From contig CATZRD010000007.1 of NCBI GenBank assembly GCA_958423465.1, positions 10,259-74,258 on the forward strand: 64,000 bases of DNA, given 5' to 3'. Every line of letters starts with the position of its first letter. Position 1 is the first letter of the stretch. A model generated the notes under the pieces. The model saw only the letters and a list, made by a program, of their open reading frames with translations. It was not told where the DNA came from and made no database searches. Positions 15,916-23,660 of the stretch are shown one piece after another. The DNA comes from an uncultured Oscillospiraceae bacterium. Its GTDB lineage: Bacteria; Bacillota; Clostridia; Oscillospirales; Oscillospiraceae. The position numbers and the translations under genes are program-made.

Positions 15916-16917
15916 CTACCGCCCCTCCAGGAGGTCGCAGGCCACGGGGGTGTAGAAGAGGCGGGCGGCCTCCTCCCGGTCCCGGGTCTGGCCCAGGATC
16001 CACATGAGCTTGGCGGTGACGGCCTCGGTGGTCATGTCGTAGGCCTCCAGCACCGGCAGGCTGCGCTTCACATAGGTGCCCACATGGTACACAGAGAGGT
16101 CGCTGCCCTCGTTTTCCACCTGGGTGGTCATCACCACCAGCTTGCCGGCCTCCAGGCCCCGCTTTACCACCTCGTAGTAGTCTCCGGCCTTGTACGTGGG
16201 CAGGCCGCCTACGCCGAAGCTCTCGATGATGAGGGCGTGATTGCGCGCCAGCAGGTACTCCGCCACGGCGCAGTCCGCCCCGGGGATCAGCTTCAGCAGG
16301 GCCACCTGGGGGTCCACCTCATCATAGAACCGGGGCAGGGGGGCCTGCGGCGGCTGGATGTACTGGACCAGACGCCCCTCCCGCACCATGCCCAGCACCG
16401 GGTAGTTGATGCTGGAAAAGGCCTCGAAGCTCTTGCTGCGGGTCTTGCGGGCCCGGGTGCCCAGAATGATCTTGCCGTTGAACACCAGCATCACCCCGGC
16501 CATGGAGGAGGCCGCCACGGTAAAGGCGTCCCGCAGGTTCTGCTTGCTGTCCGTGGTCTCGAAGCCGATGGGCTTCTGCGCGCCGGTGAGAACGATGGGC
16601 TTGGGACTGAGCTGGATGAGGTAGCTGAGGGCGGCGGCGGTGTAGGCCATGGTGTCGGTGCCGTGGCTGATGACAAAGCCGTCGTAGTCGCCGTAGCGGT
16701 CCCGGATGGTCCGGGCGATGCGGACCCAGTGCTTGGGCTGGAGGTTGGTGCTGTCCAGACTGAAGAGCTGTACGCAGTCCACCCGGCAGATGCGGTCGAT
16801 GTCCGGGATGTACCGCAGAAGCTGGGCGCTGGTCAGTTCCGGCATCAGGCCGCTGCCGCCCATCTCCGAGGCGATGGTGCCGCCGGTGCCGATGAGGAGG
16901 ATTCTTTTCCGTTCCAT
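15916..16917 (-). CDS. ansA: L-asparaginase, type I
   Basis: A 333-residue asparaginase with both active-site threonine motifs: TGGTIAS (residues 11-17) and HGTDT (85-89) with the following MAYTAAALS. No signal peptide, so it should act in the cytoplasm, converting asparagine to aspartate and ammonia. The ATG at 16917 has GGAG 8 bases upstream; an in-frame ATG at 16938 lacks support. It lies 33 bases downstream of the phosphodiesterase gene and may be co-transcribed with it. It ends 17 bases before the GNAT promoter. Confidence 0.92.
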   Translation of the reverse strand: MERKRILLIGTGGTIASEMGGSGLMPELTSAQLLRYIPDIDRICRVDCVQLFSLDSTNLQPKHWVRIARTIRDRYGDYDGFVISHGTDTMAYTAAALSYLIQLSPKPIVLTGAQKPIGFETTDSKQNLRDAFTVAASSMAGVMLVFNGKIILGTRARKTRSKSFEAFSSINYPVLGMVREGRLVQYIQPPQAPLPRFYDEVDPQVALLKLIPGADCAVAEYLLARNHALIIESFGVGGLPTYKAGDYYEVVKRGLEAGKLVVMTTQVENEGSDLSVYHVGTYVKRSLPVLEAYDMTTEAVTAKLMWILGQTRDREEAARLFYTPVACDLLEGR

Positions 16918-16950
16918 TGCTGGCTCCTTTCGCGACAATATGGGGGCGCG

Positions 16951-17724
16951 TCAGCGGACGTCGATCCGCTCCACTCCCACGCACAGGCCAGTATCGCCGT
17001 CCAGGGAGAACACCGCGCCCTGCATCTTGCAGGGGCCGTCCGCCACCTGGTAGCGCCCCGGCAGACCGCCCAGGAAGGACTCTACGCTCTGCTGGGGGCG
17101 GATGCCCAGGACGCTCTGGATGGGGCCGGTCATGCCCAGATCCGTCAGATAGCCCGTGCCGCCGGGCAGCACCTGCTCGTCGGCGGTGGGAACGTGGGTG
17201 TGGGTCCCCCACAGGGCGGAGACCCGGCCGTCCAGGTAGAAGCCCATGGCCAGCTTTTCGCTGGTGGCCTCGGCGTGGAGATCCACCAGGGTGAACCGGG
17301 GACGGTCCCCCTTCAGCAGCCGGTCCGCGGTGGTGAAGGGATTTTCCGCCCCCCAGTCCAGGCCGCACCGGCCGATGAGGTTCATCACGGCGATCTGGAC
17401 GCGGCCGCAGTCGTAGACGCCGAAGCCCCGGCCCGGGGCCCGGCCGGTGTAGTTGGCGGGCCGCAGGAGATAGGGGTCCTCCTCCAGCCGCTGGCGGATC
17501 TGCATTTTGCCGAAGGTGTGATTCCCCAGAGTCACCACGTCCGCCCCGGCGTCGTACAGCGCCTGGACCTGCTGGGGCAGGATGCCAGAGCCGGCGGCGT
17601 TCTCGCCGTTGACGACGGTGAAATGGACGCCTTTCAGTTTTTGCAGGGGCCGCAGGCGGCGGCACAGATGGTCGAGACCCTGCTCTCCCACCACGTCGCC
17701 GATGGCCAGAATGTGATAGATCAT
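16951..17724 (-). CDS. ymdB: YmdB-family metallophosphoesterase (TIGR00282)
   Basis: A 257-residue calcineurin-like phosphoesterase: AIGDVVGEQG at the N-terminus, VVNGENAAGS, LGNHTFGK and the DLHAEATSEK and GTHTHVPTAD blocks that provide metal ligands. Bacillus YmdB is a cyclic-nucleotide phosphodiesterase affecting biofilm and motility decisions; usually it follows rny, but here it stands before asparaginase. AAAGGAGG lies upstream of the ATG. The longer in-frame ATG at 17799 has no ribosome site. Confidence 0.88.
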   Translation of the reverse strand: MIYHILAIGDVVGEQGLDHLCRRLRPLQKLKGVHFTVVNGENAAGSGILPQQVQALYDAGADVVTLGNHTFGKMQIRQRLEEDPYLLRPANYTGRAPGRGFGVYDCGRVQIAVMNLIGRCGLDWGAENPFTTADRLLKGDRPRFTLVDLHAEATSEKLAMGFYLDGRVSALWGTHTHVPTADEQVLPGGTGYLTDLGMTGPIQSVLGIRPQQSVESFLGGLPGRYQVADGPCKMQGAVFSLDGDTGLCVGVERIDVR

Positions 17725-17795
17725 CCTGCCGCGCCTCCTTTCGCCAAGGCTAGTATATCCGCTTTCCGCGGGGAAAACGCCGCGTTTCCTCCGGT

Positions 17796-18395
17796 TCACA
17801 TGCCAAAGGCGATGCCCACCGCGGCGGAGGCCAGAATGAAGAGGATGGGATGCAGGCCCTTGGTCCTACTGACCTTGTTGGTCAGCACCCACAGGACCGC
17901 CGCCAGGACCCAGCCCTTCCAGTTGATGAAGGCCAGGGAGAAGCCCTGGGCCAGGGCGTCGGGGAAGAAGAGGTTGCTGACCACCACGCTGAGGCCCGCC
18001 GCGGCGATGAGGCCCGTGGAGGCGGGACGCAGACCGTAGAAGGCGCTGTCCACGTAGCGGTTGTCCCGGAAGCTCTTGAGGAAGGCGGCCACGATGAGGA
18101 TGATGATGACAGAGGGCGTGATGAGTCCGATGGTCGCCACCACCGCGCCCAGAATGGCGCCGGGGATGCCGCCGGCGTGCTGCCCCGTCACATATCCCAC
18201 ATAGGTGGCCATGTTGACGCCGATGGGGCCGGGGGTGGATTCCCCCACGGCGATCATGTTGGCCAGGTCGTTGTAGGTGAACCAGCCGGTGGCATCGGCC
18301 ATGTCGTAGAGGAAGGGAATGGTGGCCATACCGCCGCCCACGGCGAAGAGGCCGGTCTTGAAAAACTCGTAAAACAGGCGCAGATACAGCATCAT
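17796..18395 (-). CDS. Chromate transporter family protein, half 2
   Basis: A 199-residue membrane protein of the CHR family: an N-terminal FFKTGLFAVGGGMATIPFLYDM block, the GEStPGPIGVNMATYVG motif and about six hydrophobic segments. It is one half of a two-gene transporter whose other half starts the pair (18392-18934) with a 4-base ATGA overlap. Such split CHR pairs assemble into one unit; substrate is likely an anion, chromate being assigned by homology only. Both halves keep the conserved GGG and PGP motifs. Confidence 0.9.
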   Translation of the reverse strand: MMLYLRLFYEFFKTGLFAVGGGMATIPFLYDMADATGWFTYNDLANMIAVGESTPGPIGVNMATYVGYVTGQHAGGIPGAILGAVVATIGLITPSVIIILIVAAFLKSFRDNRYVDSAFYGLRPASTGLIAAAGLSVVVSNLFFPDALAQGFSLAFINWKGWVLAAVLWVLTNKVSRTKGLHPILFILASAAVGIAFGM

Positions 18396-18934
18396 TTCGT
18401 CTTACCTCCCAGATTCTTCAGCAAAATGCCCGCCGCGGCGGCCAGCACCACGAACACCACCGGGCTGAGGGGGGTGAAGAAGCTGCCCAGGGCGACGGCC
18501 AGGAAGATGGCCAGGGTGGGCTTGTCCACCACGGCCTTCCGGTAGAGCTTTACCACGGCGTTGAGAATCAGCACGCACACGCACACCCGGATGCCGCCGA
18601 AGGCGTGCTGCACCCAGGCCACATGGGAAAAGGCCTCGATGACCCCCGCCAGCAGGGAGATAATGATGAGGGAGGGGAAGACCACGCCCAGCGTGGCGAT
18701 GACGCCGCCCAGGACCCCCTTTTTCTTCTGGCCGATGAAGGTGGCCGTGTTGACGGCGATGACGCCGGGGGTGCACTGGCCGATGGCGAAGTAGTCCATC
18801 AGCTCCTCCTCGGTGGCCCAGCCCTTGTTGTCCACCACCTCCCGCTGGAGGATGGGCAGCATGGCGTAGCCGCCGCCGAAGGTCATGACGCCGACTTTGG
18901 CAAAGGTAACGAACATATCCAGCAGAATATTCAT
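18392..18934 (-). CDS. Chromate transporter family protein, half 1
   Basis: A 180-residue CHR-family membrane protein with the FAKVGVMTFGGGYAMLPILQ start and the QCTPGVIAVNTATFIG motif, followed by about five hydrophobic segments. It overlaps the second half by 4 bases and is translated first. Its own start is preceded by AGGAGAGGTCCC. The pair likely forms one inverted-topology transporter. In gut clostridia the physiological substrate is not established. Confidence 0.9.
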   Translation of the reverse strand: MNILLDMFVTFAKVGVMTFGGGYAMLPILQREVVDNKGWATEEELMDYFAIGQCTPGVIAVNTATFIGQKKKGVLGGVIATLGVVFPSLIIISLLAGVIEAFSHVAWVQHAFGGIRVCVCVLILNAVVKLYRKAVVDKPTLAIFLAVALGSFFTPLSPVVFVVLAAAAGILLKNLGGKTK

Positions 18935-18972
18935 GGGACCTCTCCTTGCGTGTTTGTTTTAAGAAGGGACGC

Positions 18973-19959
18973 TCACTCCGTGTAGCCGTACAGCCCCCGG
19001 ACAGAGACCTCCCCGGTGCGGACGGTGGTCACGGAGCCGTCGCTCCGGCGGACCACCAGGCCGAACTGGCTGTCGATGTCCAGAGCCTGGGCCCGCTCCC
19101 GCCCCTGGGTCCATAGAAGCTGCACCGGACGGCCCAGGGTGACGCAGCGGCGGCGGTACTCCTCCACCCAGCCGCTGACGTCGCCGCCCAGGCTCTCCGA
19201 AAGCCGGTACAGCTCTTCAATCATAGCGGCGGCCAGGGCCGCCCGGGGGACGGCATAGCCCTCCTGGGCCAGGCTGGTGGCCACCTGGGCCACCTCGGGG
19301 CCGAAATCCTCCGGTGTGTGGCGGACGTTGACGCCGGCGCCGATGACCAGGGACTGGACCGTGCCGGTCTCGCCCTCCAGGGCCATCTCCGTCAGGATAC
19401 CGCAGAGCTTTTTTCCATTGAGCACCAGGTCGTTGGTCCATTTGATGCCGACCTCTGCCTGCGACACCCGCTCTACGGCCCGGCAGACAGCCACCGCCGC
19501 CATGCCCGTGGCCCCCAGGAGGGCCTCCGGCGGGAGCTGGGGCCGCAGCAGCACCGAAAGGTACACCCCCCGGTCCGGCGGCGAGAGAAAGCCCCGGGAC
19601 AGGCGGCCCCGCCCCGCCGTCTGGCAGTCAGCCGCCGCCACGGTGCCGTGGGGTGCGCCCGCCAGAGCCTCCCGCTTCAGGTAGGAGTTGGTGGAGTCGA
19701 TCTCCTCCAGGCACCGCAGCAGGGGGCAGTCCACGGACAGATGCCGCCGGATCTCCCGCTCCGTCAGGGCATCGGGGCGTTCCGTCAGGCGGTAGCCCAG
19801 GCCGGTGCGGGCCTCAATGGTGTAGCCGTCCCGGCGGAGAGCGTCGATGCCCTTCCAGACGGCGGCCCGGCTGACGCCCAGCCGGCGGCTGATCTCCTGC
19901 CCGGAGAGGAACTCCCCCTCCCGCTGGGCCAGCAGGCCATAGATCTGATCCCGGCTCAC
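18973..19959 (-). CDS. birA: Bifunctional biotin-[acetyl-CoA-carboxylase] ligase / biotin repressor BirA
   Basis: A 328-residue protein with an N-terminal winged helix-turn-helix (about residues 2-60: FLSGQEISRRLGVSRAAVWKGIDALR), then the ligase domain with GRGRLSRGF (biotinyl-AMP loop) and KWTNDLVLNGKKLCGIL, and a C-terminal SH3-like domain. It both attaches biotin to carboxylase carriers and represses biotin genes. The GTG at 19959 is chosen because GGGGGAA lies about 8 bases upstream; the earlier ATG at 19986 adds nine residues without a ribosome site. Its promoter is TTTACA-N17-TATACT. Confidence 0.93.
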   Translation of the reverse strand: MSRDQIYGLLAQREGEFLSGQEISRRLGVSRAAVWKGIDALRRDGYTIEARTGLGYRLTERPDALTEREIRRHLSVDCPLLRCLEEIDSTNSYLKREALAGAPHGTVAAADCQTAGRGRLSRGFLSPPDRGVYLSVLLRPQLPPEALLGATGMAAVAVCRAVERVSQAEVGIKWTNDLVLNGKKLCGILTEMALEGETGTVQSLVIGAGVNVRHTPEDFGPEVAQVATSLAQEGYAVPRAALAAAMIEELYRLSESLGGDVSGWVEEYRRRCVTLGRPVQLLWTQGRERAQALDIDSQFGLVVRRSDGSVTTVRTGEVSVRGLYGYTE

Positions 19960-19993
19960 GTCTGTTCCCCCTTTCCAGGATTGCACTCAGCAC

Positions 19994-20022
19994 AGTATAG
20001 CATCTGTTGAAGAAGTTGTAAA
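19994..20022 (-). promoter_or_regulatory. Promoter of birA
   Basis: TTTACA (20022-20017), a 17-base spacer and TATACT (19999-19994) on the minus strand, about 35 bases before the GTG start. Confidence 0.7.
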
Positions 20023-20065
20023 CCGGGGGAAGGGGCGGGAAGTGAAAATTCGGCGAGAAATTTTC

Positions 20066-20094
20066 TTGCGAAATGCGGCGGAGTGTGGTACGAT
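20066..20094 (+). promoter_or_regulatory. Promoter of the tRNA-Ser gene
   Basis: TTGCGA (20066-20071), a 17-base spacer and TACGAT (20089-20094), 45 bases upstream of the mature tRNA 5' end. Confidence 0.7.
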
Positions 20095-20100
20095 AGCTGT

Positions 20101-20126
20101 GCTCCGGCGGTGCGTCCCGCCGGAGC
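20101..20126 (+). promoter_or_regulatory. Perfect hairpin at the 5' end of the tRNA precursor
   Basis: GCTCCGGCGG and CCGCCGGAGC form a 10-bp perfect stem with a 6-base loop, starting about at the predicted transcription start. It lies in the leader that RNase P removes. Confidence 0.6.
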
Positions 20127-20138
20127 GGACCAGAATAC

Positions 20139-20227
20139 GCAGCGGTATCGAAGCGGTCATAACGGGGCTGACTCGAAATCAGTTTGGGAGAAATCCCACG
20201 TGGGTTCGAATCCCACCCGCTGCGCCA
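20139..20227 (+). tRNA. tRNA-Ser (anticodon CGA)
   Basis: An 89-base class II tRNA. The acceptor GCAGCGG pairs with CCGCTGC, the discriminator is G and CCA is encoded. The anticodon arm CTGA-CTCGAAA-TCAG puts CGA at positions 34-36 (decodes UCG). A long variable arm (GGGAGAAATCCC) and the T arm TGGGTTCGAATCCCA follow. It has its own promoter and terminator. The pairing in the D arm (TCG/CGG) is acceptable with one G-U. Confidence 0.93.
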
Positions 20228-20254
20228 CGTCGGGGCAAAGTTCGCTCCACGCAA

Positions 20255-20280
20255 AATCCCCACCCTGAAGGGTGGGGATT
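20255..20280 (+). terminator. Terminator of the tRNA gene, possibly bidirectional
   Basis: AATCCCCACCCT and AGGGTGGGGATT form a 12-bp stem followed by TTTATT. On the other strand TTTTG follows, so it can also end the PucR-regulator transcript. Confidence 0.85.
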
Positions 20281-20311
20281 TTTATTCGCTCCCCTGCGCT
20301 TTGCCATGCGA

Positions 20312-21850
20312 TCAGGTATCCTCTTCCAGCCGGAAGGACAGCAGCAGATACAGCCGGACGGCCTCGCTGTCCAGATCGGCCTTTGTCAGGGCGGCGATCT
20401 TCTCCAGCCGGTAGAGCAGCGTTGTCCGGTGAATAATCAGCGCCTGAGCGGTTTTTGGAATACTGCGCTCGTTGAGCAGAAAACATTTCAAAGTCGTGAA
20501 ATACTGGCTCCCGTGCTCCCGGTCATACTGCCGCAGAAGCCTGGGCACCGGAGAGAGGAACAGGGAGAGCGCGGCGGGCGTCTTGATCTGGGAGCCCAGA
20601 TACTCCAGTGCGCAGTCCTCAAACGCCATGCACCACTGATGGCTGCGCAGGCGGAACGCGTGCTCCATGGCGTAGTTCGCCTGGGTGTAGGCGGCATTCA
20701 AATGAAAGACGCTGTCTACAGGCAGGGACACCCCGGCGTACATCAGGCTGTCCCGCAGGAAGGGCGCCAGCTTGGAGCAGAAGGCGGTCTGGTCCAGCCT
20801 GGAGGCGTCCATATCCGCGACCATACAGAGCTGCCGTTCATAGAAAAAGATGAACGTTCCCGGAAAGGCCGCAGAGAGGCTGTTGCGGAGGACGCTGCCG
20901 CTGGTAATGGCGTCCTCCGGCTCCTGACTTTGCAGCTTGGCGATCAGGAAGCGGCCTGTCTCGCGCCAGCCCAGCGTGGACAGCAAAATGCGCAGGTCCC
21001 GCCGGTCGGCTTCGCCGCCGGCGATCAGGTTTTTCAGCGTGCCAATCAGGTCGCGGTGGTCCTGACCGGCGCTCATGTCGTCCCGGTGAAGGATCATCAG
21101 CACATAGTCCGCCAGATATTCCACCAGCAGACGGTCCCCGGGACGGAAAAGCGTGTGCAGCTCGTTGACCAGCAGCCTGGCCCGGTAATACTCCATGTCC
21201 CATATGTTGATATACAGCGACCGCATGTGGTAAGGATACCGGTTGGTCTCCCAGAGGGCGGCTTTCTTCTGGTGAAGGGTATCCCGGTAGGCGTCGCTGA
21301 ACTTGAAGTCCTCCACCAGCCACAGGGGGATAAAATATTTTCCCCGCTCCTTGTCATACTCCAGCTCCAGCATGCCCTCCACATGACAGGGCAGGGCCAG
21401 AATGGCAAAAACGCTGTCATGGATGTAAACCGGGTTTTGCAGATAGGCGGTGGCGGCGGCGCACAGATCGTTGAGGCTGCCGTTGTGATTGAGGATCCAG
21501 TTCAGCTCCGCCTCAAAATCCCGGAAGCGCTGAAAGATCCGCGCCAGCTCGTTGACGATCTCCGGCAGCGTCCGGCCGCGGACGCAGATGTGTTCCGCCA
21601 GCCCCGGCTGCTGGCCCATGGACAGGTAGGGATACCGGTCCCGGGGAAACGAGCCGCCGTCCTCCGGAAGGATATAGAGCACCCCCGGCTCCGGGGCCTC
21701 GCCGGGCATGAACACGCGGAAGCTGTAAAAGCGGGCCTGATCCTCACACTGCATGGTGAAATCCCAGACCTTGTCGTCCAGCTCGCCGGCGATCATCTGA
21801 AAGGACAGCGCCAGCTGCCGCTGGGACGCCGCCGCGGCTTTATACATCAT
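20312..21850 (-). CDS. PucR/CdaR-type transcriptional regulator
   Basis: A 512-residue protein ending in a PucR C-terminal helix-turn-helix domain (LNERSIPKTAQALIIHRTTLLYRLEKIAALTKADLDS, last about 60 residues). This domain is typical of purine-catabolism and sugar-diacid regulators. The long N-terminal region contains no recognised ligand domain but is predicted soluble. GGGAGG stands 7 bases before ATGATG at 21850. It is transcribed divergently from the corrinoid methyltransferase operon, separated by 286 bases holding a promoter with a 9-bp inverted repeat, so it is the likely substrate-responsive activator of that operon. Confidence 0.85.
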   Translation of the reverse strand: MMYKAAAASQRQLALSFQMIAGELDDKVWDFTMQCEDQARFYSFRVFMPGEAPEPGVLYILPEDGGSFPRDRYPYLSMGQQPGLAEHICVRGRTLPEIVNELARIFQRFRDFEAELNWILNHNGSLNDLCAAATAYLQNPVYIHDSVFAILALPCHVEGMLELEYDKERGKYFIPLWLVEDFKFSDAYRDTLHQKKAALWETNRYPYHMRSLYINIWDMEYYRARLLVNELHTLFRPGDRLLVEYLADYVLMILHRDDMSAGQDHRDLIGTLKNLIAGGEADRRDLRILLSTLGWRETGRFLIAKLQSQEPEDAITSGSVLRNSLSAAFPGTFIFFYERQLCMVADMDASRLDQTAFCSKLAPFLRDSLMYAGVSLPVDSVFHLNAAYTQANYAMEHAFRLRSHQWCMAFEDCALEYLGSQIKTPAALSLFLSPVPRLLRQYDREHGSQYFTTLKCFLLNERSIPKTAQALIIHRTTLLYRLEKIAALTKADLDSEAVRLYLLLSFRLEEDT

Positions 21851-21972
21851 GACCAGACCTCCCTCAGCGTAAGTGTGGGCAAAACACATGAAAACAGTAT
21901 ATCCTCATTTTTGAGGAAAAGGAAGAGGGCAATTCTGCAATTTAGAGGAAAATTTCCCGGTCGCTTTTGTGT

Positions 21973-22019
21973 TAATTGACAGATAAAGCAAAACGGAATA
22001 GGATAGAATTTGTCAATTA
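21973..22019 (+). promoter_or_regulatory. Promoter and probable operator of the corrinoid methyltransferase operon
   Basis: TTGACA (21976-21981), a 17-base spacer and TAGGAT (21999-22004) form a promoter. It is bracketed by a perfect inverted repeat, TAATTGACA (21973-21981) and TGTCAATTA (22011-22019), with one arm on the -35 box and the other just past the -10. A dimeric regulator bound there would control RNA polymerase; the divergent PucR-type gene is the obvious candidate. Confidence 0.65.
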
Positions 22020-22136
22020 GCAAAAAATCCGGGAGAAAAGCCGGCGACATCTCTCCGCTATACTGCGGCAAAGCGGCGGAGCACGCCCCGCTGGAGACGC
22101 CCGGGATCCAGCCGGATACCAGACAGGAGGAAATGT

Positions 22137-22946
22137 ATGATCATCATTGGCGAAAAGATCAACGGGTCCATCCCGGCCGTAGCGGACGCCATCGCCCGCA
22201 GGGACAGTGATTTCATCAAAGAACGCGCCCGGCTCCAGGCGGACGCCGGCGCCGCGTTTATCGACTGCTGCGCCTCCGTTCCGGAGAGCGAGGAGGTGGA
22301 GACGCTCCGCTGGATGATCGACTGCATCCAGTCTGTCACCGATCTGCCCATCAGTGTGGACAGTCCCAGCGCCGGTGTGCTGGAGCAGGCTTACCGGTTC
22401 TGCGATCGGCCGGGCCTCATCAACTCCGTCTCCGGCGAGGGGGACAAGATCGACCGGATCTTCCCCATTCTGGCCGCGAACCCCGGCTGGGAGGTCGTCG
22501 CGCTGCTCAGCGACGACACGGGCATCCCCAAAAACGCCGCTGACCGGCTGAAGGTCTTTGACAAGATCATGGCCAAGGCCAAGACCTACGGCATCTCTCC
22601 CAGCCGCATCCATATCGACCCCCTGGTGGAGATGCTCTGTACGTCGGAGAACGGCATCGAGACCAACACCGAGGTCATTGCCACCGTCCGGGAGAGGTAT
22701 CCCTCCATCCACATCACCGCCGCCGTCAGCAACATCTCCTTCAACCTGCCGGTGCGGAAGATGATCAACCTGGGCTTCGTGGTCCTGGCCATGAACAGCG
22801 GCCTGGACAGCGCGATCCTGGACCCCACCAACCGGGATCTCATGGGCCTGGTCTACGCTGCCGAGGCGCTGCTGGGGCTGGACGACTACTGCGTGGAATA
22901 CATCAGCGCCTACCGCAGGGGCCTGTTCGGCCCCGTGAAGAACTGA
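22137..22946 (+). CDS. Methyltetrahydrofolate:corrinoid methyltransferase (pterin-binding domain, methyltransferase II)
   Basis: A 269-residue TIM-barrel protein of the dihydropteroate-synthase/AcsE/MtgA family: MIIIGEKINGSIPAVADAI start, FIDCCA, ISVDSPSAGVL, LINSVSGEGDK and HIDPLVEM, the usual pterin-site residues (Asp, Asn, Asp along the barrel). In multi-component demethylases this protein passes the methyl group from methylcob(III)amide to tetrahydrofolate. GGAGGAAATGT precedes the ATG. It heads an operon with a corrinoid protein, a UroD-family methyltransferase and a corrinoid activator. The pterin acceptor is inferred from the family. Confidence 0.88.
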   Translation: MIIIGEKINGSIPAVADAIARRDSDFIKERARLQADAGAAFIDCCASVPESEEVETLRWMIDCIQSVTDLPISVDSPSAGVLEQAYRFCDRPGLINSVSGEGDKIDRIFPILAANPGWEVVALLSDDTGIPKNAADRLKVFDKIMAKAKTYGISPSRIHIDPLVEMLCTSENGIETNTEVIATVRERYPSIHITAAVSNISFNLPVRKMINLGFVVLAMNSGLDSAILDPTNRDLMGLVYAAEALLGLDDYCVEYISAYRRGLFGPVKN

Positions 22947-23004
22947 TCGGCCAAGCGCGTGACAAAGCCGCTTTATAATCATTCATGATAAGGAGGATCA
23001 ACAA

Positions 23005-23640
23005 ATGTCTGTTTTGCAGGAGCTGTCCCTGAATGTAGAGAAGGGCAAGAGAAAGATCGTTCCCGGCCTGGTCCAGCAGGCCCTGGAGGAGGGCATCGAC
23101 CCCAACGTCATCCTCAACGAGGGCATGATCGAGGCTATGGGCCGCGTGGGCGAGGCGTTCCGCAAGGGCGAGATCTTTGTCCCGGAGATGCTCATTGCCG
23201 CCAAGGCCATGCAGGCCGGCGTCGCCGTTCTGAAGCCCGCCCTGGCCGCGGAAGGCGCCGTCAGCCGCGGCAAGATCATTCTCGGTACCGTGGCGGGCGA
23301 CCTCCACGACATCGGCAAAAATCTGGTGGGCATGATGCTGGAGTCCGCCGGCTTCGAGGTCATCGACCTGGGGGTGGACGTGGCCGACGAGGTGTTCCTG
23401 GACACCTACGCCGCCAACCCCGATACCAAAATCATCTGCCTGTCCGCTCTGCTGACCACCACCATGCCCGCAATGCGCTCCACCGTGGCGAAGATCAACG
23501 CCGCCCCCTGGCGGAACAAGGTGAAGGTCATGGTGGGCGGCGCGCCCATTACCCAGGCGTTCTGCGACGAGATCGGCGCGGACTGCTACACCGCCGACGC
23601 GGCCTCCGCCGCGGAGGCCGCCAAGAAGCTGGCCGTTTAA
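23005..23640 (+). CDS. Corrinoid protein of a methyltransferase system
   Basis: A 211-residue two-domain protein. Residues 1-85 are the helical cap domain (B12-binding 2 fold, EGMIEAMGRVGEAFRKGEIFVPEML) and residues 87-211 the Rossmann-like cobalamin domain with DLHDIGKN (residues 99-106; His101 is the expected lower cobalt ligand) and GGAP in the nucleotide loop. It shuttles a methyl group between two methyltransferases. AAGGAGGATCAACAA precedes the ATG. It matches the MtaC/MtvC/MtgC-like size and belongs to the four-component set with its neighbours. Confidence 0.93.
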   Translation: MSVLQELSLNVEKGKRKIVPGLVQQALEEGIDPNVILNEGMIEAMGRVGEAFRKGEIFVPEMLIAAKAMQAGVAVLKPALAAEGAVSRGKIILGTVAGDLHDIGKNLVGMMLESAGFEVIDLGVDVADEVFLDTYAANPDTKIICLSALLTTTMPAMRSTVAKINAAPWRNKVKVMVGGAPITQAFCDEIGADCYTADAASAAEAAKKLAV

Positions 23641-23660
23641 GGAGAAGGAGAGGTAACGAT

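Noticed and set aside
17796..18934. Two short chromate transporter genes as one gene broken by a frameshift
   Set aside because: Each half keeps the conserved GGG and PGP motifs, and the ATGA overlap is typical of real two-gene CHR transporters.
22017..22982. A 321-codon minus-strand frame opposite the pterin methyltransferase gene
   Set aside because: Val/Asp/Gly/His-rich shadow translation without motifs; the plus-strand frame carries all the family signatures.
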